The notes beneath the pieces were generated by a model. The model had not been told where the DNA came from. It did not search any database and saw nothing but the letters and a program-made list of their open reading frames with translations. Below, piece by piece: positions 8,562 through 17,594 of a DNA stretch of 49,408 bases. The position numbers and the translations under genes are program-made. Origin of the DNA: Scatosoma sp045594025 (GTDB lineage: Bacteria > Bacillota > Clostridia > Christensenellales > Borkfalkiaceae); contig JAZNXS010000043.1 in the NCBI GenBank assembly GCA_045594025.1, forward strand, positions 1 through 49,408, given 5' to 3'. Every line of letters begins with the position of its first letter. Position 1 is the stretch's first letter.

Positions 8562-9953
8562 TTATTTCATATTCAAATAATTGATGGAATTATGGTAACA
8601 AATATTCTCTACCACTTCCCCTACCAACTTCTCATCGGCGGTCATTTCCCCTTTTTCCATCATTGTGCCGAAGTAGTTACACAAAATTCTGCGGAAATAG
8701 TGATGACGGGGATAGGAAAGCAAGGAACGGCTGTCCGTCAGCATCCCCACGAACGCGCCGAGGTGACCCGTCGCCGTAAGATCCTGCAAATGCTTTTCCA
8801 TGCCTACTTTGTTATCCAAGAACCACCATGCGGGGCCGTACTGGATTTTTCCCTTTGCTTCGCTGCCCTGGAAACAACCGATCAGCGTCATGATTTCCGT
8901 ATTCATCTTCGGGTTGAGGTTGAACACGATGGTCTTAGGCAGAGCATTTTCACTGTTTAATCTGTCAAACAAACGGGAAAGTAATTTAATGCTGTTTTCA
9001 TCGGAAATGCTGTCGTAACCCGTATCCAAACCAAGTTTTTCCAGCATAACGGAATTATTATTACGCATTGCGCCGATATGCAATTCGGTAGCAATGCCGT
9101 ATTTTGCGTACAGCTTGAACAGGAAGTACGTCATGTACCCTTTGAACACCTCTGCTTCCGCCTCGGTAGGCACAGCGCCGCTAAGCGCTTTTGCAAACAC
9201 AGCGTTTGCATCCGCCTTATCCGTGATGGGATAGACCTTTTCCACGGCGATGTCGCTTGCCGTCGTACCGACTTTGATAAATTCCTGCAATCTCACTTCG
9301 ATTGCTTTTTCCAAATCGTCGATATTTTCAATCTTACCCGTCAACGCTTCCAGCTTTTCAATGAACGTCTTATAAGCGCTTGCCTCTACGTTCATGATCT
9401 TATCCCCACGGAACGCAGGAATTACCTTGAACTTGTACCCCTTTGCCGCAATCGCAGGGAAAGTGGAAAGATCGTCGAAAATTTCGTTGGTCGTGAACAG
9501 GTGGGATACGTTGGACTGTTCAATCAGTTTTTGCGGCGTGATTTTATTCAACGCGATGAAATCGTTGCACCAGTCCCAAATGAGCTCTGCATTCTGTTCG
9601 TTGATTTCCAACTCGCAATTAAAGAATTCTTTCAATTCCACCTGCGACCAGTGATACAAGGGATTGCCAAACGCCGTACCCAACGTTTTGCAATATGCAA
9701 GGAACTTTTCCTTATTGCTCTTATCCCCCGTGATGTAGGCTTCATCCACGCCGTAATTCCTCATCAAGCGCCACTTGTAGTGATCGCCTGCAAGCCAAAT
9801 TTCATACACGTCGTTGAACGTCTCGTTTGCCAAAATCTGCTTTTCAGGGAGATGGCAATGATAGTCGAAAATCGGCATATCTTTTGCATAATTGAAATAC
9901 AGCTTTTCTGCCGTTTTGTTCGTAAGAAGAAAGTTATCTTTAATGTAGCTCAT
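8562..9953 (-). CDS. uxaC: Glucuronate/galacturonate isomerase
   Basis: Interconverts D-glucuronate and D-fructuronate (or galacturonate and tagaturonate), the first step of hexuronate breakdown. 463 residues, the normal family length. The metal site pattern DYHCHLPEKQI is at about residues 30-40, WLAGDHYKWRLMRNYG follows, ELHIGAMRNNN is in the middle, and GMLTDSRSLLSYPRHHYFRR near the C-terminus is strongly family-specific. ATG at 9953 is preceded by AAGGAG; the GTG/ATG options upstream lack one. The usual partners uxaB, uxaA, uxuA, kdgK and kdgA are not here. It sits directly after gltX, and a 27-base gap suggests co-transcription from the gltX promoter. Confidence 0.95.
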   Translation of the reverse strand: MSYIKDNFLLTNKTAEKLYFNYAKDMPIFDYHCHLPEKQILANETFNDVYEIWLAGDHYKWRLMRNYGVDEAYITGDKSNKEKFLAYCKTLGTAFGNPLYHWSQVELKEFFNCELEINEQNAELIWDWCNDFIALNKITPQKLIEQSNVSHLFTTNEIFDDLSTFPAIAAKGYKFKVIPAFRGDKIMNVEASAYKTFIEKLEALTGKIENIDDLEKAIEVRLQEFIKVGTTASDIAVEKVYPITDKADANAVFAKALSGAVPTEAEAEVFKGYMTYFLFKLYAKYGIATELHIGAMRNNNSVMLEKLGLDTGYDSISDENSIKLLSRLFDRLNSENALPKTIVFNLNPKMNTEIMTLIGCFQGSEAKGKIQYGPAWWFLDNKVGMEKHLQDLTATGHLGAFVGMLTDSRSLLSYPRHHYFRRILCNYFGTMMEKGEMTADEKLVGEVVENICYHNSINYLNMK

Positions 9954-9980
9954 TTTTATACACTCCTTATCTATCAAAAG

Positions 9981-11633
9981 TTATAAAAGCGAAGCAATCG
10001 CTTTTTCCAAGCGCGCAACCGTGCGATCTTTACCCAAAATTTGCATAATCGTCCAAAGATCGGGAGTATTTGCCAAGCCCGTCGTTGCAATTCGAAGCAT
10101 TTCGGCTACGTCCGAAACGTTGCCAGGAAATGCCGTAGGATCCGCTTTGTACGCCTTCATATCCGTCGCAAATCCATTTGCGCCTGCTACCGCTTTCACT
10201 TTATCAAACCATGCGGAACAATCGTCTGCGTAATCGTACGCTGCCTTGAAACCTTCTAACACCGTCTTTACCGTTTGCGCTTCAAATCTATATGCGTATT
10301 CTGGTGCGAACGTCGTATCGAAGAAGTACGCGATAAATTCCATCGCTTGCTTTGCCGTCGTGAAATCCTTTCTGCGCTTCTTACCGCCGATCCCCATGCA
10401 AAGATGAAGAATTTTCATCATGTATTCACGGTCCGCAAAATAGTTTTTCTGCGCGTCCGTACCGAACTCGTCCGCCCAAGCCTTTAAGAAATCGAACATT
10501 TCTTCCGCGGAAAGTTTAGCCAGCTCGTTCTTGCTGATGTCGTTGAGTTTATTCAAATCGAACAACGCGCCGCTTTTGCCCATCTTACCGATGGAGAACT
10601 TGAATTCTTCCAACGGAGCTTCGGGGTTCTTCAGATACCATTCTTCGAAGTTGGAATTCAGCAACGTCAGCATATACACTTTTACCGCGCGCGCATAGTA
10701 GCCTTCCTGGCGATAAAATTCCAAAGACAGTTCGGGATCCTTTCTCTTGGACAGCTTACGACGGGTATCACCGTCGATTTTCTGCAACGAGCAGTTGTGC
10801 CCGTACTTCGGCCTGCGGAAGCCCAACACGTCGAAAAGTTCAATATGGATAGGCAACGACGCCAACCATTCCTCACCGCGAATTACCACCGTCGTACGCA
10901 TAAAATGATCGTCGATTGCATGCGCGAAATGGTAGGTGGGAATGCCATCCGATTTCAAAATAACAACGTCCTGATCGTTTTCGGTAACGGTGATGTCGCC
11001 CTTGATTTCATCGCGGAAGGTGAGCTTGTTTTCCGCATTTCCTTGTGAACGCAAGCGGATAACGTAAGGCTTTCCTGCCTTCAAATTTTCATAGATTTCC
11101 TCTTCCGTCAAATTACGGCAAGCGGCGTATTCGCCATAGTAACCCGTAATTTTCTTTTCCGCCGTTTGCTTTTCACGGAGCGCAGAAAGCGTTTCTTCCG
11201 TGCAAAAACAAGGATATGCCAAGCCGCGCTTGATTAACTCTTTTGCGTATGCGTGGTAAATCTCTGCGCGTTCTCTTTGATAGTAAGGGCCATATGCGTT
11301 TTCTGCGCCCTCGATTTCCGCGCCTTCGTCAAAACGGATATCGAAATAACGCAACGCGTTTTTCACCGCTTCCACCGCGCCGTCTACCTTACGCTTTAAG
11401 TCGGTATCTTCAATTCTCAAATACATGAGGCCGCCGCTTTGATGCGCAATGCGTTCGTTTGCAATCGCAACGAACAGGTTGCCAAGGTGAATAAAGCCCG
11501 TGGGGCTGGGCGCAAGACGAGTAACCTGCGCACCCTTCGGCAAATCGCGTTCGGGGTATTTCCCTTCGTAATAATCCAGCGGTTTTACGTTTTCATCGGG
11601 GATGAGCGCTTCCGCAAGTTTGTTCCAATCCAT
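9981..11633 (-). CDS. gltX: Glutamyl-tRNA synthetase
   Basis: Charges tRNA-Glu; where GlnRS is absent the same enzyme charges tRNA-Gln for amidation. 550 residues, longer than the ~480 of the standard bacterial enzyme. The class I signature is TRLAPSPTGFIHLGNL (HIGH motif as HLGN, residues 49-52), and the second is KLSKRKD near residue 292. A YPCFCTEETL segment resembles the zinc-binding connecting peptide but has fewer cysteines than the full set. The gene has a consensus promoter whose -35 box lies within a 19-bp palindrome. A tRNA-Glu(CTC) gene lies at 42261. The long N-terminal lead (about 35 residues) before the first motif appears genuine since AGAGG lies ahead of the ATG. Confidence 0.95.
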   Translation of the reverse strand: MDWNKLAEALIPDENVKPLDYYEGKYPERDLPKGAQVTRLAPSPTGFIHLGNLFVAIANERIAHQSGGLMYLRIEDTDLKRKVDGAVEAVKNALRYFDIRFDEGAEIEGAENAYGPYYQRERAEIYHAYAKELIKRGLAYPCFCTEETLSALREKQTAEKKITGYYGEYAACRNLTEEEIYENLKAGKPYVIRLRSQGNAENKLTFRDEIKGDITVTENDQDVVILKSDGIPTYHFAHAIDDHFMRTTVVIRGEEWLASLPIHIELFDVLGFRRPKYGHNCSLQKIDGDTRRKLSKRKDPELSLEFYRQEGYYARAVKVYMLTLLNSNFEEWYLKNPEAPLEEFKFSIGKMGKSGALFDLNKLNDISKNELAKLSAEEMFDFLKAWADEFGTDAQKNYFADREYMMKILHLCMGIGGKKRRKDFTTAKQAMEFIAYFFDTTFAPEYAYRFEAQTVKTVLEGFKAAYDYADDCSAWFDKVKAVAGANGFATDMKAYKADPTAFPGNVSDVAEMLRIATTGLANTPDLWTIMQILGKDRTVARLEKAIASLL

Positions 11634-11667
11634 AATCTATATATCCTCTTTAAATTTTTTCCTGTTT

Positions 11668-11696
11668 ATTTTATCACTTGACAACTATGTTGTCAA
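11668..11696 (-). promoter_or_regulatory. gltX promoter inside a 19-bp palindrome
   Basis: On the minus strand TTGACA, 17 bases, TAAAAT. The -35 box is the left end of the perfect palindrome TTGACAACATAGTTGTCAA (11678-11696), which covers the -35 and most of the spacer. Such a position suits a repressor operator, though a chance symmetrical -35 region cannot be excluded. Confidence 0.75.
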
Positions 11697-11700
11697 CCGT

Positions 11701-12753
11701 TTACAAATCAAAAAAGTCAACGTTTTTATAATCGATTTCATATAACCCGTTTTCGATACCGTGCACAAGCTCCACGATTTTATCGCAAAACGGCGTTTCT
11801 ACGCCTACCCGTTTCCCCTCTTTGCATACTACGCCGTCTACGTAGTCGATTTCGCACTTCTTTCCATTTTGCACGTCTTTCAGCATACCTGAAATAAGTT
11901 TTTTGTGCCTTCTCATCGCATAGGGAAGTACCATGTACGCAAATAATCGTTTAAATACTGTCCTTCCGCCAAGCATTTTTTCCATATCGTGACCTTGCAT
12001 CGGCGCGAGCGTTATCCCTGCCGCCTTGGCTACGTCTATACATTCCCGAAGAACGCCGAGCGCGATTTTTCTCGTTTTGCTGCGTTTTGCCACCTCGCCG
12101 AACGTTAAACCTGTGACGACGGAAAGCCCGGAAAACGCGGCGTTGATCGCAAGCTTTGACCAGCGCGCACCCATCAAATTTTTCGACGCTTTTGCAAATC
12201 CCTCGTTGCCCGTCGCCTTACCCACGTAAGACAAAATTTCAACCAAAATTTCCGCTTTTTCGTTGTCGTTTTCATAGCCGCCGACTTCCATACTCATCGC
12301 ATTGATTTTAGAAGTCAACGCAACCCTGCCCCCACCGATAAAGGTAGCACCATAGGAAGTTGCCGCCCCGTAGGTACGGGCAGCGCCTACAATTTCCGCC
12401 ACACTGGGTTCGGGTAAACCGTTTTGCGTGGTACATACGATACCGTCCTCTTTTAAATACGGCAACAGCGCGGCAAGCGTTTCTCCGTTATAGCGCTGTT
12501 TTGTCATCAGGAAAATCACGTCGTATTGTTTCGTCATTTCCTTGGGGAAAAGCACGTTGACCCTTTGCACGATCTCCTGCCCGTCCGCTTCGCAAACCAC
12601 GATTGCGCCGTTTTCACGCATGCCGTTTACGTGCGCTTCGTTGCGCGTGATCAAATCCACGTTTTCAAGTCCGCCTTTGGTAAGCAGCGCGCCGAGCACC
12701 GTTCCCATTGCGCCGGCACCATAAATCGCTACGTTTAATTCCTTTACGCTCAT
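11701..12753 (-). CDS. panE: Ketopantoate reductase family protein (PanE/ApbA)
   Basis: 350 residues. Residues 7-17 (NVAIYGAGAMG) form the Rossmann NADP-binding GxGxxG loop; LMTKQRYNGETL and TTQNGLPEP match the nicotinamide and substrate regions, and a lysine-containing helix KLAINAAFSGLSVVTG (about residue 200) matches the conserved KLxxNxxxN region, here with alanine in place of one asparagine. The family reduces 2-dehydropantoate to pantoate for pantothenate and CoA synthesis. With no other pan genes next to it, another 2-oxoacid is possible. Last gene of the mnmE run; it overlaps the aroK stop by four bases (ATGA). Confidence 0.8.
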   Translation of the reverse strand: MSVKELNVAIYGAGAMGTVLGALLTKGGLENVDLITRNEAHVNGMRENGAIVVCEADGQEIVQRVNVLFPKEMTKQYDVIFLMTKQRYNGETLAALLPYLKEDGIVCTTQNGLPEPSVAEIVGAARTYGAATSYGATFIGGGRVALTSKINAMSMEVGGYENDNEKAEILVEILSYVGKATGNEGFAKASKNLMGARWSKLAINAAFSGLSVVTGLTFGEVAKRSKTRKIALGVLRECIDVAKAAGITLAPMQGHDMEKMLGGRTVFKRLFAYMVLPYAMRRHKKLISGMLKDVQNGKKCEIDYVDGVVCKEGKRVGVETPFCDKIVELVHGIENGLYEIDYKNVDFFDL

Positions 12754-13253
12754 TTTTGGATTGCCTCCGCCACCGTTTTAACCGATTCTGCGATCGTTTT
12801 ACCGTCCAAGTCCACGCAAACGTCGGCGTATTTTTCGTAAAGCGGCGTACGCTCTTCATACAAATCGCGCAAAGTAAACCCTTCTTTAAGAGCTACCCCT
12901 CGCGCCGTTAAATCTCCAAGCCGCTTTTCTATCGTTTCATAGGAAAGCCGTAAATACACCACTACCCCCATCGTTTTCAATTTTTTCATGGCATAATCGC
13001 GATAAATGACGCTACCGCCCGTCGCAATCACACAGCGGTCGGCGCAAATCTCAGAATTGACTTTCGCTTCAATATCCAAAAACGCCTCTCTGCCGCACTC
13101 GGCGATGATCTGCGGAAGTCGTTTTCCCTCACGCGCCACGATTACACTGTCGCTATCGACGTAGCCGTAGCCGATTACCTCGGAAAGCTCCGTGCCGATG
13201 GTCGTCTTGCCGCAACCCGGCATACCGATCAAAATAACATTACCCTTTTTCAT
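12750..13253 (-). CDS. aroK: Shikimate kinase
   Basis: Phosphorylates shikimate in the chorismate pathway. 167 residues, the family norm. Residues 10-17 (GMPGCGKT) are the Walker A loop; DSDSVI (about 33-38) holds the Mg/shikimate aspartates, EAFLDIEAKV follows the family FR-x-x-E pattern loosely, and CVIATGGSVIYRD carries the GG substrate motif. Arginine-bearing lid sequence RPL is replaced by DLTARG, a mild variation. I chose ATG 13253 because GAGG lies five bases upstream; the longer start at 13274 would overlap mutT. Its position next to panE is an operon of mixed biosynthesis rather than an aro cluster. Confidence 0.88.
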   Translation of the reverse strand: MKKGNVILIGMPGCGKTTIGTELSEVIGYGYVDSDSVIVAREGKRLPQIIAECGREAFLDIEAKVNSEICADRCVIATGGSVIYRDYAMKKLKTMGVVVYLRLSYETIEKRLGDLTARGVALKEGFTLRDLYEERTPLYEKYADVCVDLDGKTIAESVKTVAEAIQK

Positions 13254-13263
13254 AACTACCTCT

Positions 13264-13665
13264 TTATGAGCCAAACACTCTTTTGAGCATTCCCAAAATA
13301 TCTGCGTCCGCAGGCGCCCATTCCGCTTCGTTCAGCTCTGCAGGCGCAAACCACGTATAGGACTCATGCTCTCTTAAAACGAATTCTGATTGCATTTCAC
13401 ATTCGTACAAAGAAAGCGTAATGATAAAATCGGGATATTCGAACGTGTGACAAGCATAAAGACCGCCCACCTTTACGTCCATATCCAGCTCCTCTTTCAA
13501 TTCTCGTTTTACCGCGTCTTCGCCACATTCTCCCGTTTCGATTTTTCCGCCGGGGAACTCGTACTTATGCGCAACGTACGGATAGGGAGAATCCCCTCGT
13601 TTCGTCGCAAAAATCTTACCGTCCTTGAATACAAGCGCCGCCGCTACCTGCACGTGTTTTTTCAT
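13264..13665 (-). CDS. mutT: NUDIX hydrolase, MutT type (8-oxo-dGTP diphosphatase-like)
   Basis: 133 residues. The Nudix box starts at GGKIETGE (about residue 39) and runs through RELKEEL, matching G-x5-E-x7-R-E-x2-E-E with all catalytic glutamates. The N-terminal VQVAAALVFKDGKIFATKR and late WFAPAELNEAEWAPAD match MutT proteins that cleave 8-oxo-dGTP to the monophosphate and so prevent A-C transversions. Other nucleotide substrates are possible. It lies between hemW and aroK in the run, with a GGCAGGT ribosome site ten bases before the ATG. Confidence 0.85.
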   Translation of the reverse strand: MKKHVQVAAALVFKDGKIFATKRGDSPYPYVAHKYEFPGGKIETGECGEDAVKRELKEELDMDVKVGGLYACHTFEYPDFIITLSLYECEMQSEFVLREHESYTWFAPAELNEAEWAPADADILGMLKRVFGS

Positions 13666-13695
13666 TTCAACGCATACCTGCCTATCTATTTTCCT

Positions 13696-14817
13696 TTATT
13701 CCGCCCCTTCTTCCATGAACGAAACGAGAATGGAATTTTGTACGTAAAGATATTCGTCTTTAATCTTCAAGCAATCACCGTTGAGCTCTAAATACTTCAC
13801 CGTTTTCTTCAACGCCGTCGGAAAATCGTCACCCAAAGAAGAACCGAACGTTTCTTTATAGGCATTCATTGAAACACCTTTCGTCGTGCGCAAAGCCAGC
13901 ATAACGTATTCAAACTTCGCGTCCTTTTCCTCCACCTGCTCACTGGTCACCGCAGGATAGAACCCCGAAATGATACATTTCATATATTCGTCTAAATCAA
14001 AGGTGTTTGTGAAACGTTTGCCCATCATAAACGAGCTTGCCGATACGCCAACGCCGATATATTCTCCACGCTGCCAGTAATTTAAATTATGGCGGCTTTC
14101 ATAGCCGGGAATTGCAAAATTCGACACCTCGTAACGCTTATAGCCCTTTTCTTCCAAGAGCTTTCTTCCAAACTCGTACATCTCCGCCACTTCATCGGAA
14201 TCGGGAAGCTCGCCATTTAAGTAATCGGTGTAAATCGGTGTGCCGTCTTCCACCGTCAATGCGTACATGGATATGTGCTTTGAGCCGCATGCATGCGCAA
14301 GCTCGATGGTTTTTGCAATATCCTCTTTCGTTTGATTTTTCAAACCAAGCATCACGTCCGTGCTGAAATTTTGTCCTTTTAAAAGCTTCGTTGCGTACAC
14401 GTAATCCCTTGCGTTGTGGATTCTGCCAAGATCAGCAAGCTGTTCGTCAATCGCCGTTTGCAAACCGATGGAAAAACGGTTGATTCCTGCCTGTAAATAG
14501 GTATTCACCTTCCCCTCGGCAATCGTACCGGGATTGAGTTCCAAAGTAATTTCGGCGTCCTTTTTTAAACGGAAACACGCACGAATTTGATTCATAGCGC
14601 CCAAAATGAGCTTCGGGGGAATGTACGAGGGCGTACCGCCGCCGAAGTATACGGTGTCAAATTCGTAGTCTTTCAGTTCTTCGCCGCGCATCTTCAATTC
14701 CTTATACAGGCAAGCCATGTACGCTTCCGCATACTCGATCTTGTCGGGAAAGGAGGTGAAATCGCAATACGAGCATTTATGTCTGCAAAAGGGAACGTGT
14801 ATATAAATCCCTGCCAT
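13696..14817 (-). CDS. hemW: HemW, radical-SAM heme chaperone (formerly HemN-like oxidase)
   Basis: 373 residues. Cysteines 11, 15 and 18 (PFCRHKCSYCDF) form the CxxxCxxC iron-sulfur motif of radical SAM enzymes; VYFGGGTPS (about 56-64) is the SAM-binding stretch, and RFSIGLQT and YEVSNFA...SRHNLNYW are diagnostic of the HemW/HemN group. HemW lacks the extra cysteine of HemN (CxxxCxxCxC), and here the residue after CD is F, so HemW fits: it carries heme to respiratory enzymes rather than making it. I prefer ATG 14817 to 14826 because AAAGGA is then eight bases away. It directly follows lepA, an arrangement common in Firmicutes (lepA-hemW). Confidence 0.93.
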   Translation of the reverse strand: MAGIYIHVPFCRHKCSYCDFTSFPDKIEYAEAYMACLYKELKMRGEELKDYEFDTVYFGGGTPSYIPPKLILGAMNQIRACFRLKKDAEITLELNPGTIAEGKVNTYLQAGINRFSIGLQTAIDEQLADLGRIHNARDYVYATKLLKGQNFSTDVMLGLKNQTKEDIAKTIELAHACGSKHISMYALTVEDGTPIYTDYLNGELPDSDEVAEMYEFGRKLLEEKGYKRYEVSNFAIPGYESRHNLNYWQRGEYIGVGVSASSFMMGKRFTNTFDLDEYMKCIISGFYPAVTSEQVEEKDAKFEYVMLALRTTKGVSMNAYKETFGSSLGDDFPTALKKTVKYLELNGDCLKIKDEYLYVQNSILVSFMEEGAE

Positions 14818-14853
14818 AATATCCATCCTTTGCCTACGTTCAGGCGGTTCATA

Positions 14854-16662
14854 TTAGTCTTTGTTCGTCTTTAATATTTCCATAAACACTTCGGACGGCA
14901 CGTCTACCGAGCCGACCTTTCTCATGCGCTTTTTACCCTCTTTCTGCTTTTCGAGCAGCTTGCGTTTACGGGTAATATCGCCGCCGTAGCACTTGGCAAG
15001 GACGTCTTTTCTCACCGCTTTTACCGTTTCACGGGCAATGATTTTTCCACCCACTGCCGCTTGCACGGGGATTTCAAAGAGCTGACGGGGAATGGCGTCT
15101 TTTAAGTTTTCGCAAAGCGTTCTGCCGCGCTCGTACGCTCTCCCCTCAAAAACAATGGTAGAAAGCGCGTCGCAAATTTCCCCGTTTAAGAGAATATCCA
15201 AACGCACCAACTTCGAACGTTCGTACCCTGCGAGCTCGTAATCGAAGCTTGCATACCCCTTCGTTCTCGATTTCAAACTATCAAAGAAATCGTATACAAT
15301 TTCGTTGAGGGGCAGGGTGTATTCCAGCTTCACACGGCGCTCGTCCAAATAGGTCATATTCTTGAATACGCCGCGTTTTTCCTTACAAAGATCCATCACC
15401 GAACCCATATAATCGGGCGGCGTATAGATTTCCGCCTTGACGATGGGTTCTTCCATGTACTCGATATCCGAAGGATCGGGCAAATGCGAGGGATTGTCCA
15501 CGAAAAATTCTTCCCCGTTCGTCTTATGCACGTGGTAACTAACCGACGGCGCCGTCGTTATGATATCCAAATTAAACTCACGCTCGATACGTTCCTGTAT
15601 GATTTCCATGTGCAAAAGCCCAAGGAATCCGCAACGGAAACCAAAACCGAGCGCAACCGAATTGTCGGGCTCAAAAATCAAGGAAGCGTCGTTGAGCTGC
15701 AACTTCAAAATCGCCTCTTTCAAGTCGTTGAACTTGCTGCCGTCCAAGGGATAAATACCGCAAAATACTACGGGTTGCACTTTCTTGTAGCCGGGGAGAG
15801 GTTCCGGCGCAGGATTCGTCGCCAAAGTGACCGTATCCCCCACCGCAACGTCTTGAATGGACTTAATCGACGCCGCAATATATCCTACTTCGCCTGCCTG
15901 CAATTTATCTTTCGGCGTGGGATTGGGAGCAAACGCGCCCACTTCCGTAACGTCGTACACCGTACTGGAAAGGAAGGTTTTAATCTTGTCCCCCACCTTC
16001 ACCGAGCCGTCCATAATACGAACGAAAAGAATTACCCCTTTGTAATTATCGTAATAGCTATCGAAAATCAACGCCTTCAACGGCTTTTCCGTGTCCCCTA
16101 CGGGCGCAGGGAAATACTGCGTGATTGCCTCCAACAGATCCTCGATATTCGTACCCTCTTTTGCTGAAACGCAGGGCACGCCCTCCGCGTCCAAGCCGAT
16201 GACGTCCTCGATTTCCTTCTTCACTTCGTCAATACGAGCGCTGGGCAAATCAATTTTGTTGATAACGGGCAGAATTTCCAGATTATTCTCAATCGCCAAA
16301 TACACGTTGGCCAGCGTTTGCGCTTCTACGCCCTGCGTTGCGTCTACGACCAAAATTGCGCCCTCGCACGCAGCCAAAGAACGACTAACTTCATAGGTGA
16401 AGTCGACGTGCCCCGGCGTATCGATCAAATTAAACTCGTATTCCTGACCATCCTTCGCCTTATAATACATGCGCACGGGCGTAAGCTTGATGGTGATACC
16501 GCGCTCACGCTCGATATCCATGCTATCCAAAAGCTGTTCTTCCATATCACGCTGAGAAACCTGCCCCGTGCGTTCCATAAGACGGTCGGCAAGGGTACTT
16601 TTCCCATGATCGATGTGCGCTATTATACAAAAATTTCTTAAAAGTGGATTGGGTTTTGCCAT
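14854..16662 (-). CDS. lepA: Elongation factor 4 (LepA), ribosome back-translocase GTPase
   Basis: 602 residues, the exact family length. Translational GTPase motifs: AHIDHGKS (residues 15-22), RERGITI switch I, DTPGHVDF, NKIDLPSA; the C-terminal LepA-specific domain ends in RKRKLLEKQKEGKKRM with many lysines and arginines for rRNA binding. The protein moves mistranslocated ribosomes backwards and assists 30S maturation. AAGGA lies six bases before the ATG. Upstream LysR gene ends ten bases away; downstream is hemW. Confidence 0.98.
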   Translation of the reverse strand: MAKPNPLLRNFCIIAHIDHGKSTLADRLMERTGQVSQRDMEEQLLDSMDIERERGITIKLTPVRMYYKAKDGQEYEFNLIDTPGHVDFTYEVSRSLAACEGAILVVDATQGVEAQTLANVYLAIENNLEILPVINKIDLPSARIDEVKKEIEDVIGLDAEGVPCVSAKEGTNIEDLLEAITQYFPAPVGDTEKPLKALIFDSYYDNYKGVILFVRIMDGSVKVGDKIKTFLSSTVYDVTEVGAFAPNPTPKDKLQAGEVGYIAASIKSIQDVAVGDTVTLATNPAPEPLPGYKKVQPVVFCGIYPLDGSKFNDLKEAILKLQLNDASLIFEPDNSVALGFGFRCGFLGLLHMEIIQERIEREFNLDIITTAPSVSYHVHKTNGEEFFVDNPSHLPDPSDIEYMEEPIVKAEIYTPPDYMGSVMDLCKEKRGVFKNMTYLDERRVKLEYTLPLNEIVYDFFDSLKSRTKGYASFDYELAGYERSKLVRLDILLNGEICDALSTIVFEGRAYERGRTLCENLKDAIPRQLFEIPVQAAVGGKIIARETVKAVRKDVLAKCYGGDITRKRKLLEKQKEGKKRMRKVGSVDVPSEVFMEILKTNKD

Positions 16663-16671
16663 AAGTTTTCC

Positions 16672-17568
16672 TTAAAGTTCCTTGATAAAATACTCGATAA
16701 AACAATGAAGCGCGTATGAAACGGGCGCATTTTTAAGAAGCAACATTCCCACAGAGCGTTGTGGCAATGCAGGATCCGTTTTGACAACGAATAACTCTTC
16801 GTTTTCCAGTTCTTTCGCGGCGTATTCTTTGGGAATCACGCCAATGCCCATGCCCTTTTTCACCAGACGTTTCATCAAATCCCAGCTGCCTACCTCGATG
16901 GAAGGTTGCGCTTGCATACCGTGCGATTCGAAGAAGTGATCCAACGTACGCCGTGCCACCGTGTTTTTATCCATCATAACAAGGGGATATTTTTTCAGTT
17001 TCGACAAGGTCATGGTGCCCTCGTTTACTAATTTTTGGAATTTTTCGCCTGCAATAAAGACGTCGTTTAAACGCATGCAGTTTCCGTAAAGCTGTAATTC
17101 GGGCTCGACGGCAATCGGCAGATTGACGAACGCAACGTCGCAACGGTTTGCCTTCAATTTTTCAATCGTATCCGGCGTGAAATCTGCCATCAATTCGATT
17201 TTAACCGCAGGAAAACGTTCGTGAAAATCAACAATTTTGTCCGCTAAAAAATACTCAAAAATCGTATCGCTGGCGCCGATGCGAATCACCCCCGTGGCGG
17301 AAGTTTTCGTTTCCGCTATACGGTTTTCCGCTTCATATAAAAGCCCAAGTGCTCTTTCCACTTCGTTAAAAATCAGTTTGCCGCCTTGCGCTGAAAGCTC
17401 CATGCCGCGATGGGTACGGTTAAACAGGCTAACGCCCAGCTGGTTTTCCAGCTGTTTTACTGACTGCGAAACGGCAGGCTGGGATATATAAAGCTCCTCA
17501 GCGGCCTTGGTAAGGCTACCGCATTTCGCCACCGTATAAAACACTCGGTATAACTCTAAATTTACCAT
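16672..17568 (-). CDS. LysR-family transcriptional regulator
   Basis: 298 residues, the LysR norm. The N-terminal winged helix (residues 1-60) carries SLTKAAEELYISQPAVSQSVKQLE, the typical LysR recognition helix, and the rest is a two-lobed effector-binding domain (IRIGASDTIFEYFLADKI...). It starts at ATG 17568: an in-frame start at 17730 would add 54 residues that overlap mnmE. LysR genes usually sit divergent from a target; here it is co-directional with mnmE and lepA, so its target is not evident. It lies 26 bases after mnmE and ten before lepA. Confidence 0.93.
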   Translation of the reverse strand: MVNLELYRVFYTVAKCGSLTKAAEELYISQPAVSQSVKQLENQLGVSLFNRTHRGMELSAQGGKLIFNEVERALGLLYEAENRIAETKTSATGVIRIGASDTIFEYFLADKIVDFHERFPAVKIELMADFTPDTIEKLKANRCDVAFVNLPIAVEPELQLYGNCMRLNDVFIAGEKFQKLVNEGTMTLSKLKKYPLVMMDKNTVARRTLDHFFESHGMQAQPSIEVGSWDLMKRLVKKGMGIGVIPKEYAAKELENEELFVVKTDPALPQRSVGMLLLKNAPVSYALHCFIEYFIKEL

Positions 17569-17594
17569 AATTGCATACCTGCCCTTATCCTTGT

